This document shows positions 1 through 7,153 of a stretch of DNA of 64,000 nucleotides, piece after piece; the first letter of the stretch is position 1, and each line of letters starts with the position of its first letter. The position numbers were made by a program, and so were the translations under genes. Where the stretch lies: assembly GCF_009363095.1 (NCBI RefSeq), contig NZ_CP045295.1:992001-1056000 (forward strand), read 5' to 3'. The notes under the pieces are model-generated. The model was not told the DNA's origin. It worked only from the letters and a program-made list of their open reading frames with translations, and made no database searches. Source of the stretch: Paenibacillus cellulositrophicus. GTDB lineage: Bacteria; Bacillota; Bacilli; Paenibacillales; Paenibacillaceae.

Positions 1-54
1 CCTCCATGGTTCAACAGCTCGGAGGCCACATTCGACACAAACAGGCATAAAGGA

Positions 55-89
55 AACAAAAAAACAGCCCAACAAGCTGTCGGGCTGTT
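55..89 (-). terminator. Rho-independent terminator of the TPR-pheromone cassette
   Basis: An 8-bp stem (AACAGCCC at 63-70 with GGGCTGTT at 82-89) is followed on the minus strand by a run of T (A-rich 55-64 on the plus strand). It lies about 50 bp after the stop of the precursor gene and closes the cassette. Confidence 0.85.
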
Positions 90-136
90 CTTCTAAATCG
101 TCTATAAAGTATCTTAACCTCAGCTAGCAAAACCGA

Positions 137-295
137 TTAATAGTTTGCACCGTGGTTCTGGATCGAATAGTTGGCTCCGTGGTTGGCCGTATCATAGTTG
201 GCACCATGGTTCAGCGTCGTAAAGGCGGATGCCGTCAGCAGACTAACACTAAATAGTCCTAATGCTACTACCGTCGAAAACAATACCTTCTTCAT
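137..295 (-). CDS. Secreted pheromone precursor with three NHGANY repeats
   Basis: A 52-residue protein. It has a signal peptide (MKK, a hydrophobic core over about residues 4-20, and a TASA site ending near residue 24). The remainder is almost entirely three copies of the hexapeptide NHGANY at residues 29-34, 38-43 and 47-52, spaced every nine residues by three-residue linkers. An AAAGGAG ribosome site sits 9 nt before the ATG. The start lies inside the 3' end of the upstream TPR gene, with a 47-bp overlap in a different frame, the arrangement of rap-phr cassettes. The likely role, by analogy with Phr, NprX and AimP, is an exported precursor cut into short peptides that re-enter through an oligopeptide permease and bind the TPR receptor. 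The function is inferred; the repeats and overlap are seen directly. Confidence 0.85.
   Translation of the reverse strand: MKKVLFSTVVALGLFSVSLLTASAFTTLNHGANYDTANHGANYSIQNHGANY
140..211 (-). repeat. Three 18-bp NHGANY-coding repeats, 27-bp period
   Basis: The units at 194-211, 167-184 and 140-157 all encode NHGANY. Every nucleotide difference between them is synonymous (CAT/CAC, GGT/GGA, GCC/GCA), which indicates selection on the peptide rather than recent duplication. Confidence 0.9.
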
Positions 296-1103
296 CTTCA
301 ATCGCTCCTTTGAGAATGTTTTTTTGGATAGACGAGTACGATTCTAGTTGAGACTGTGAAGCATGAGTTCTGAAAGATTCGAATAAGGCGACGCATTTTT
401 TGAAAATTTTGTCATCTTCAAGTTTATCAGATAATGTCAAAGCTTGTAAAGTCCTATCGAGTGCTTCTGCGTGATTTTCTTTTTTAAATCTATAAACCGC
501 CAGCAAATACAAAAAAGAAATATAATAGGAGAGATCTACGGGATTTTGGTCAATCGGAATGAGCTGCGAATCTTCGACGACAAGAATATCCAGGATATGA
601 TCGACGTCATAGTTATGTATATTTGCTGCCTCTAAAATCGTGATTAGTCCAGGGAGAGTTTCGGATGGATTTTCCTGTATAAACGCTGAATAATCCTCCA
701 GGCAGTCCAAATTCCCTGAAAGAATGTTAAGCGTAAACATATTGGCTCTTGCGAAAAAACGGAAGTTTTCGACAGCCTGATTGTTGGCAGGAGATCCGTC
801 AGACATGTAGCTTAGATCTTCATAGTTGGCTATGCACTGTTTAGCCTCTTGGTACATTTTCTTCTTTTGGTAGGCAAGCCCCTTCATGAGATGGCTGTAC
901 CCGAAATAATAGACGATCGGGCGTTCCGTAACCTGAAGCCGGCGATTCCGTTCCTTTTGTTCGACATACATCTCGTAAGCGGACTCATAAAGTTCGGTAG
1001 AAATTTTAATCATGTTATCCCAATTCTCAAAGGAGAAGGCCATTTTCAGCATCGTTACCAGCGTATCTATCTCAATCTTTACGGTCATGGATCTGTCTTC
1101 CAA
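249..1103 (-). CDS. TPR-type peptide receptor (Rap/RRNPP-like)
   Basis: A 284-residue, largely helical, soluble protein with TPR-like helix pairs, for example around residues 75-95 (YQKKKMYQEAKQCIANYEDL) and 205-225 (NHAEALDRTLQALTL). It has no signal peptide and no recognisable helix-turn-helix at the N terminus. The TTG start at 1103 has a GGAGG site about 8 nt upstream and a good promoter beyond, so a missing upstream DNA-binding domain is unlikely. It is shorter than classical Rap proteins (about 370 residues). The overlap with a repeated-peptide precursor points to a receptor that acts by protein-protein contact or through an unrecognised output surface. The family assignment is inferred from architecture and synteny; the downstream target is unknown. 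Confidence 0.75.
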   Translation of the reverse strand: MEDRSMTVKIEIDTLVTMLKMAFSFENWDNMIKISTELYESAYEMYVEQKERNRRLQVTERPIVYYFGYSHLMKGLAYQKKKMYQEAKQCIANYEDLSYMSDGSPANNQAVENFRFFARANMFTLNILSGNLDCLEDYSAFIQENPSETLPGLITILEAANIHNYDVDHILDILVVEDSQLIPIDQNPVDLSYYISFLYLLAVYRFKKENHAEALDRTLQALTLSDKLEDDKIFKKCVALFESFRTHASQSQLESYSSIQKNILKGAIEDEEGIVFDGSSIRTI

Positions 1104-1140
1104 TCCGATTTCCTCCTTCGCTAATCTTTATATTATAAGA

Positions 1141-1169
1141 AGTATATAGTTAAATTAACGGACGGTCAA
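1141..1169 (-). promoter_or_regulatory. Sigma-A promoter of the TPR-pheromone cassette
   Basis: On the minus strand, TTGACC (1164-1169) is followed by exactly 17 bp and then TATACT (1141-1146). The predicted transcript starts about 30 nt before the TTG start codon. Confidence 0.7.
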
Positions 1170-1284
1170 TTATGTTAGTTCGTGAAAAAATGACCAAAAA
1201 TGCTTGGTCAAAGCTGGTAATCTTTCTTTTTTCAGTCAATAAATCAATTTCAGGCGATAACAATCATAGATTACCCAAAAATGG

Positions 1285-1316
1285 AAAAATAGACACCGAT
1301 TCTATCAGTGTCTATT
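1285..1316 (-). terminator. Terminator ending the glycoside operon
   Basis: AATAGACAC (1288-1296) pairs with GTGTCTATT (1308-1316). On the minus strand the stem is followed by TTTTTCC. It sits just after the zinc dehydrogenase gene, the last gene of the operon. Confidence 0.8.
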
Positions 1317-1338
1317 CCGGCTTACCTGCTTTCACCTT

Positions 1339-2346
1339 TTAGATTTGAACGATGCCCTTGCTGACCCCCAGCTGAGGGTAATTCCGCATCGCATCCGGCA
1401 GCTGCTCCAGTGTGAAGCGGTGGCTGATGAGAGGCGCGAGCCGGACCTTGCCGCGGGATACCAGCTGGATCGCATCCGTGTGGGTAAACGGGTTGATGAA
1501 CGAACCCATGATCCGCAGCTCCTTTGAAAAAATGTCGAAAGGACGAATGGCGGCCTCCGCATCCGGAGCAGCCACGCCAAAAAGCAGCACCTGCCCTCCC
1601 TTGCGGGCGGCACGAACGGCCGTCTGTACCGAATCCGTCCGCCCGACGCATTCGATCACGACATCGGCACTGGAAGCCAGCGCGTCCGCGGTATCCGGAT
1701 CGAGAGGCGATACGACCGCATCCGCCCCCAAGCTGCGCAGCGTCTCATGCTTATAGGATGCCGGTTCGCTGACCGTAATCCGCGAAACGCCGCATTCGCG
1801 AACGAGCTGCAGGAAGATCTGCCCGATAAATCCGCCGCCGATGATCAGCACCTGATGCTGCGGCCGGATATCGAGCTTGCGGAACCCGTGCAGCACGCAG
1901 CCGAGCGGTTCAAGCAGCGCCGCTTCTTCATAGCTCATCGCGTCGGGGATGATGTAACAATTTTCCGCTGGCACGAGGCAGCATTCGGCCATTCCGCCAT
2001 CCCGCGTTACGCCGACAGCCTGCAGCCGGTCGCATAGGTGAAGCCTACCGCTGCGGCAGAATTCGCAGCTTCCGCAGTATATATTCGGATCGACCGAAAC
2101 CCGGTCCCCTTCCTTTAAGCTGCCTACGCCCTGCCCGACCGCCACCACCTCGCCGGACAGTTCATGCCCGAGTACGATTGGCGGATGCACTTCCGCCGAA
2201 CCCGGATGGCCGTGGTAAATGTGCTGGTCCGTTCCGCAAATGCCGCAGCTGCGCACCCGAATCAGCACCTCGCCTGTGCCTGCCTCCGGGGTCTTCTGTT
2301 CCTTAACATCCATTACTTCCTGGTCCACAAGCACTGCCGCTCTCAT
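1339..2346 (-). CDS. Zinc-dependent medium-chain dehydrogenase
   Basis: A 335-residue polyol or alcohol dehydrogenase of the sorbitol/threonine dehydrogenase type, probably NAD(P)-dependent and cytosolic. Visible features are the catalytic zinc motif CGICGTDQHIYHG with GHELSG, the four-cysteine structural zinc loop (CGSCEFC then C after RLHL), and the Rossmann glycine motif GGGFIG. The ATG at 2346 is preferred over the TTG at 2352 because an AGGGGAG site lies 8 nt before it. It is the last gene of the glycoside operon, 18 bp after the beta-mannosidase, so it probably oxidises a released sugar or polyol. The substrate is not deducible from sequence. Confidence 0.88.
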   Translation of the reverse strand: MRAAVLVDQEVMDVKEQKTPEAGTGEVLIRVRSCGICGTDQHIYHGHPGSAEVHPPIVLGHELSGEVVAVGQGVGSLKEGDRVSVDPNIYCGSCEFCRSGRLHLCDRLQAVGVTRDGGMAECCLVPAENCYIIPDAMSYEEAALLEPLGCVLHGFRKLDIRPQHQVLIIGGGFIGQIFLQLVRECGVSRITVSEPASYKHETLRSLGADAVVSPLDPDTADALASSADVVIECVGRTDSVQTAVRAARKGGQVLLFGVAAPDAEAAIRPFDIFSKELRIMGSFINPFTHTDAIQLVSRGKVRLAPLISHRFTLEQLPDAMRNYPQLGVSKGIVQI

Positions 2347-2364
2347 CGCCAATTCTCCCCTTCC

Positions 2365-4959
2365 TCATTTCGTAACCGGCTGTCGTCCATTTATCGCGAC
2401 CGACGCACCGTTTAATGCCGATACCTTCAATGTATTCCACGGAATCTCCTTGCCTTCCTTCTGTCCGACATGGATGACTCGCGTCTGTCCCGGCAGCAGG
2501 TCGAAATAATTATCCTCCCAATCCAGCCAGGCTTCGTCCATCTCAAGCCTTACCATTCGGGCGGCATAGTCGGAGGATACCGTTACGCTCCGTTCCTCGG
2601 GGTTCACCTGAACGTTCAAGTTAACGGGCTGGAAGCTCATATCTTTATGGTCGCAAAAATAATAAAAATTGTCTTCCCTGCAGCCGTCCATCCAGCGAAC
2701 AACGCAGACGGCTTCAGCGGCGTCGAGACCTTGAAGCAGGTCGTCCAGCTTCACCACTGCGATGCGCTGTTTCCCGCATGCCTCAATCTCTGCAGCAAAC
2801 GTCCGGGTATATACCTGACGGCCGTCCATGCCGCAGACAACCAGCTCCGCCGTCTTGGAAACAGTTTCCCGCGTATCGTTCACGCCCCACAGCACGAGTT
2901 CCGCATCCCCGGGCGTATACTCTGCCGTCAACAGCAGCGGATGATAAAACTTGCGGGCGTAATGGTAAGCCGCTTTCGGCAGACCGTAATAGTCGATGAC
3001 GGACCAGCTGGTGCCGGGCCAGCAGTCGTTGAACTGCCAGAACAACGCCCCGCTCGTCTCCGGCTTGTTTCTTCGGTAATGCTCGATACCGTATTTGAGG
3101 CCTTCGGCCTGTGTCAGCATGGAAAAATCGATGTATTCCTCCAAGTTGCCCGGAATCCCGGTGTATCCCTCCATCAGCATAACGCCTTTGAGATGATTGA
3201 TATCCTTGTTGCGGTTCATCATTTCCGCACTGCCAAGCACCAGCTCCGTCTGCGGCACGTTCCGCTGCAGCGTGTACAAATTGGCGGAAGCATGCATGCC
3301 GAACTCGCTGGCGAACTTCGTGCGGTCCTCCTTGAATTTCTTGAACGACAACCCTTCCACGCTGTAGTCCTGAAGCTGGGGCTCGCCGAATACTCTCGGC
3401 TCGATGTTGCCGTGCCAGACCTGCCAGTTATGCGTGTCCCCTTCCTCACGGGAATTATGGTCGTTCCCTCCGTAAGGTGAGCTCGGCCAGAATGTCCGGG
3501 AAGGATCCAGCTGCTCCAGAAGCGCAGGCATCAGTTCATGATTGATTTTCTCGCCGTAAAAAGGATGCGGGATGTCTCCACTCGCATGAAGCGCCTCATA
3601 CAGCCAGTCATTTTCGTTATTGCCGCACCACAGGGCCAGGCATGTTCGGCTGCGCAGTCGCTTGACGACCTGCTGCACTTCTTCCGCGACGTTATCCATA
3701 AAATTGCGGTTATAGTCGGGATACAGGGCACAGGCAAACATAAAGTCCTGCCATACCAAAATTCCCAGGCGGTCACACTCATCATAGAAAATATCCCGCT
3801 CGTAAATGCCCCCACCCCAGACCCGGAGCATATTCATGTTCGCTGCCTTCGCCATGTCAATCATGCGGGAATAACGGATATCCGGCACCGCGCCGATAAA
3901 GCTGTCGATCGGGATCCAGTTGGCTCCCTTGGCAAAGACACGAACGCCGTTCAGCATAAAAGTGAAGGCAGGTTTTCCATCGGCATCCCGCTGCTTCAGC
4001 TCCAGCGTGCGAATCCCCAGCTTCTGGCTGCGCTTGTCCAGGGTAATCCCGTCCGCGTGCACCGAAATCCGCAGCTCATATAAATAGGGCGTGCCGAGAT
4101 CATGGGTCCACCACAGCTTGGGCTTCGATACGCGAAGTTTCGTTCCACCCGCCAGGCTCATGCCGCCGGCCAATCCGGACAGCCCGCTGCCGGCGGTTCC
4201 GCTTATCTCCAACGTTTCTGCAGCCGCCACCTCCCCGCTCTCCCCGTCGAGCAGCTGAACAAGAACACTGTATGTTTTCCGGCGGTTCCATGAAGTCAAT
4301 TCCACCGAAACATCAACCAGCGCCTCCATCTCGCCAACCTCCGCTGTCCGAGCATAGACATGTTCTATTCTGACAGCATCGTATTTCTCGATCCGGACTT
4401 CCTTCCAGATTCCCGCGCACAGGAGCGGTGGCCCCCAATCCCAGCCGAAATGGCTTTGGTTTTTACGGGTCCAGACCCGTTCCTTGCTAAAACCGGACCA
4501 GAACGTGGAGACGGCCTTCCCGCCCACTTTCGCATGGACCGGGTCAAACTTGACGGCGATGACATTTTTGCCTGGCTTCAGCTCCCGGCTGACTTCGAAC
4601 GTATGGCTGATAAACATGTTGTCCGTCGAACCCAGCTCCGCACCGTTCAAATACACGGTCGCAAAGGTGTCCAGCCCTTCGAACACCAGCAGCATTTTGT
4701 CGTCCGGCTGAGGTGCCTCGTCCAGTGTAAAAACGGACCGGTACCACCAGATCCGCTCCTCCACCCACCGGCACTTCTGGTCGTTGTGCCCATAGAACGG
4801 ATCGTCGATCAGCCCGTGGCGCATCAGCGTCGTATGGACGTCGCCCGGCACCTCCGCCGACATCCAAAAATAATCGTCATACAGCGGCGAGGCAATTTCA
4901 AGATCCTTCGCCTCCCCTTCCCTGAAATCCCGCAGCTTCCAATGGTCTTTTATGATCAT
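2365..4959 (-). CDS. GH2 beta-mannosidase
   Basis: An 864-residue cytosolic glycoside hydrolase family 2 enzyme of beta-mannosidase type (length typical), removing beta-linked mannose from oligosaccharide ends. The signature FGWDWGP is near residue 175. The acid/base glutamate is in CGNNENDW (about E449) and the nucleophile is in ASEFGMH (about E552). There is no signal peptide, so the substrate must be imported first, which fits the transporter in the same operon. The start at 4959 is chosen because GAGGGGA lies about 5 nt before it; an in-frame extension of ten residues upstream lacks such a site. A hairpin separates it from the GH130 gene upstream. Confidence 0.9.
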   Translation of the reverse strand: MIIKDHWKLRDFREGEAKDLEIASPLYDDYFWMSAEVPGDVHTTLMRHGLIDDPFYGHNDQKCRWVEERIWWYRSVFTLDEAPQPDDKMLLVFEGLDTFATVYLNGAELGSTDNMFISHTFEVSRELKPGKNVIAVKFDPVHAKVGGKAVSTFWSGFSKERVWTRKNQSHFGWDWGPPLLCAGIWKEVRIEKYDAVRIEHVYARTAEVGEMEALVDVSVELTSWNRRKTYSVLVQLLDGESGEVAAAETLEISGTAGSGLSGLAGGMSLAGGTKLRVSKPKLWWTHDLGTPYLYELRISVHADGITLDKRSQKLGIRTLELKQRDADGKPAFTFMLNGVRVFAKGANWIPIDSFIGAVPDIRYSRMIDMAKAANMNMLRVWGGGIYERDIFYDECDRLGILVWQDFMFACALYPDYNRNFMDNVAEEVQQVVKRLRSRTCLALWCGNNENDWLYEALHASGDIPHPFYGEKINHELMPALLEQLDPSRTFWPSSPYGGNDHNSREEGDTHNWQVWHGNIEPRVFGEPQLQDYSVEGLSFKKFKEDRTKFASEFGMHASANLYTLQRNVPQTELVLGSAEMMNRNKDINHLKGVMLMEGYTGIPGNLEEYIDFSMLTQAEGLKYGIEHYRRNKPETSGALFWQFNDCWPGTSWSVIDYYGLPKAAYHYARKFYHPLLLTAEYTPGDAELVLWGVNDTRETVSKTAELVVCGMDGRQVYTRTFAAEIEACGKQRIAVVKLDDLLQGLDAAEAVCVVRWMDGCREDNFYYFCDHKDMSFQPVNLNVQVNPEERSVTVSSDYAARMVRLEMDEAWLDWEDNYFDLLPGQTRVIHVGQKEGKEIPWNTLKVSALNGASVAINGRQPVTK

Positions 4960-5021
4960 GCTGTTCCCCTCACTTCGCCCTTGCTGCAAGCCGAACCGGC
5001 TCGTCCGGGCCTGATGTAATA

Positions 5022-5053
5022 GAACGCCAAAACAAGGGTTTGTTTTGGCGTTC
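5022..5053. other. Intercistronic hairpin between GH130 and GH2 genes
   Basis: A perfect 14-bp stem with a GGGT loop (arms 5022-5035 and 5040-5053, core AACGCCAAAACAA). No T-run follows on either strand, so it is not a canonical terminator. It is more likely an RNA processing or stabilising element, or an attenuator, inside the operon. Confidence 0.6.
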
Positions 5054-5065
5054 CGTGTCCCGATC

Positions 5066-6139
5066 CTAAACTTTGGCTTCGAGGTATTCGAGGCTGTCCA
5101 ATATTTCCTTCACGCTGAGCTCCGCACAGGCCATGGAGGTGTCCGCAACACCATAGAACATTTTCACCGTGTCACCGTCAATGACGGCGCCGCAGGAAAA
5201 CACCACATCCCCAAAAAAGCCCTGCTTTTCATATTCTGCCTCAGGCTCCATCACCGGCTTCCCGGAACGGGCGATCACCCGCGTCGGATCGTTCAGATCG
5301 AGAAGCACGGCGCCCATGCAGTAGCGGTGATCCGATGTCGCTCCGTGATACAGCTCAAGCCAGCCTTTGTCGGTCTTGAACGGCACGGCGCCGCCGCCGA
5401 TCCGGCCGCTGTCCCACATCCCGTCCCGGAGGCCGAGCAGATGCTTATGATTGCCCCAATAGAGCAGATTGTCGGATTCTGCGATCCAAATTTCCGGATT
5501 TCCGATGCTTTTCATCGTCGGACGATGGAGAGCGTAGTATTTGCCGTTGATCTTTTCCGGGAAAATGAGCACGTCCTTATTGTCCGGACCGAAGATCATG
5601 CCGTGATGCCGGGTCGTCACAAAGTCGGTGGTCGACACGAGCGATTCTCCGATCCCTACGGGAGACACGACGGAAAAATAAATATAGTAAGTATCGCCGA
5701 TCTGCGTGACCCGTGGATCCTCGATGCCGAACGCTTCATGTTCGTTGGACGGATAAATGAACGGCTGATCGTCCACCGTGAAGTGGTGGCCGTCCCTGCT
5801 GCGGGCGATTCGGATATAGGAAAGGGACGTCAAATACTCAAACGTGCCGTTTTTGGATTTATTGCGGATCACCCGCGGGTCGGAAAAATCGTACCGGTCA
5901 TCGTCTTTGCGGAAAGGAATCAGTTCAAGATCACCACGATTCGCATTGAATACAGGGGCGATGACGACGTTCGGATCGCCGCTGACCGGACGCTCCGCCA
6001 CACGCAGCAGCATCAGCGTTTCCCCTTGATACTCGGCGATGCCGGCATTAAATGCACCGATCACCTCAAAGCCCTCGCGGTGAGGCTTGACGTCGGCAGG
6101 GGTGATTAAAGGATTTTCAGGATATCGATAAATGTTCAT
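5066..6139 (-). CDS. GH130 mannoside phosphorylase or beta-mannosidase
   Basis: A 357-residue five-bladed beta-propeller enzyme of family GH130. Members cleave beta-mannosides either by phosphorolysis (giving mannose 1-phosphate) or by hydrolysis. The conserved segments are LLRVAERPVSGDPNV (about 44-58), the GIEDPRV motif with the candidate catalytic Asp near residue 141, and ALHRPT with the basic residues expected near a phosphate site. It is cytosolic (no signal peptide). An AAGGAG site lies about 10 nt before the ATG at 6139; a TTG nine bases upstream is too close to that site. Its neighbours (beta-mannosidase, GH13, DUF1861, importer) suggest intracellular use of a manno-oligosaccharide. 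Phosphorylase versus hydrolase cannot be settled by eye. Confidence 0.85.
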   Translation of the reverse strand: MNIYRYPENPLITPADVKPHREGFEVIGAFNAGIAEYQGETLMLLRVAERPVSGDPNVVIAPVFNANRGDLELIPFRKDDDRYDFSDPRVIRNKSKNGTFEYLTSLSYIRIARSRDGHHFTVDDQPFIYPSNEHEAFGIEDPRVTQIGDTYYIYFSVVSPVGIGESLVSTTDFVTTRHHGMIFGPDNKDVLIFPEKINGKYYALHRPTMKSIGNPEIWIAESDNLLYWGNHKHLLGLRDGMWDSGRIGGGAVPFKTDKGWLELYHGATSDHRYCMGAVLLDLNDPTRVIARSGKPVMEPEAEYEKQGFFGDVVFSCGAVIDGDTVKMFYGVADTSMACAELSVKEILDSLEYLEAKV

Positions 6140-6166
6140 TCGGATCAAGCTCCTTCATTGTATTAA

Positions 6167-7123
6167 CTAGGATTCGAATCTCGCAAAAGGATCGGCTATG
6201 ATCAGACGCTGTGCCTCCGCATCGCTTGTTCCTGCATACAGCACCGCCGTCCCGTCGCCCCGGCGCAGGATGCCGCCGCTGAATACGACGTCCTGAAGGT
6301 CTTCGCGCTTGGCCGGACCCGGCAGAAAATCAGCCCGCACCGCAATCAGCATCATATCGGAAAACGCAGCCGTCTGCGGATCGAGCACAAAAATCATGGG
6401 ATAATAATGACGATCGCCTTCGGCGTCGTAACAGGCCGTATGTCCCAGCACGCCGAGAAGGCCGTTGCTTAGCACGTGGATTTCATTCGCCCCTCCCCAT
6501 TCTTCGGGGATAAACTGGCCTTCCAGGAGCGGGGCTTCCTCAATTGCCTGTACAGTCAAGTCGTCCAGTGATGCGGCCTGGAAATAACCGATCTGGCCGC
6601 GCCCGCCTTTATCGCCCTGCGGGCGTGTGAATACACCGATCCCGCCGTCCGGAAGTCCGGTAAGCCGCAGATCCTTCATGCCGTCCGGACCGGTGAAAAA
6701 CAGCTTTAAATCCGCGATGCGGCGGCCCCGGTAAATTGCCGTGCGCCACATGAGCGTTCCCTCTTTCTCCGGATGCGGGTAAATCTGAACTCCGCCCATG
6801 ATCAGCTCTCCGCCGATCCGGGTATGAAACGGGTCCTGCAGTTCGAGCACCGGCGCTCCTTCAAGCGGCACCCAGGCACCGTCGTTTTCCACGAAGAACA
6901 CGACCTGGGAATGCTCACTGTCCCGGGATTCCACCCGGCCCGCGATGACGGTCCGCCCATCATCCTCGAACGGAGCCGTGATGTTATATACATCCCGGTC
7001 TCCGACGCCGGCAAAAACCAGCTTCTCCGCCTTGTGATCAGAAGCGGTTTTCTCCCGCCCCGCCATGTACTGTTCCAGCAGCACGCGGCATGTTTTCACT
7101 TCCGTTTTGTTCACGTTTAACAC
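6167..7123 (-). CDS. DUF1861-family beta-propeller protein
   Basis: A 318-residue protein matching the DUF1861 family, which is thought to share the beta-propeller fold of GH32/43/130-type enzymes; the match is from recognised sequence character, not a search. Conserved-looking segments are DPFHTRIGGELIMGG (about 97-111), GHTACYD (about 228-234), HYYPMIFVLDPQ, and GPAKREDLQDVVFSGG (about 270-285). The GTG start at 7123 has AGGGGG 6 nt upstream. It is 27 bp upstream of the GH130 gene in the same operon and has no signal peptide. A role in glycoside turnover is inferred from fold and neighbours; no activity can be named. Confidence 0.75.
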   Translation of the reverse strand: MLNVNKTEVKTCRVLLEQYMAGREKTASDHKAEKLVFAGVGDRDVYNITAPFEDDGRTVIAGRVESRDSEHSQVVFFVENDGAWVPLEGAPVLELQDPFHTRIGGELIMGGVQIYPHPEKEGTLMWRTAIYRGRRIADLKLFFTGPDGMKDLRLTGLPDGGIGVFTRPQGDKGGRGQIGYFQAASLDDLTVQAIEEAPLLEGQFIPEEWGGANEIHVLSNGLLGVLGHTACYDAEGDRHYYPMIFVLDPQTAAFSDMMLIAVRADFLPGPAKREDLQDVVFSGGILRRGDGTAVLYAGTSDAEAQRLIIADPFARFES

Positions 7124-7153
7124 GATGATCCCCCTACCTGGTCGAAGTTAAAT

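Noticed and set aside
3-50. Short plus-strand open frame ending in TAA at the left edge (tail ...MVQQLGGHIRHKQA)
   Set aside because: It could be the 3' end of a gene outside the window, but 15 codons are too few to support it.
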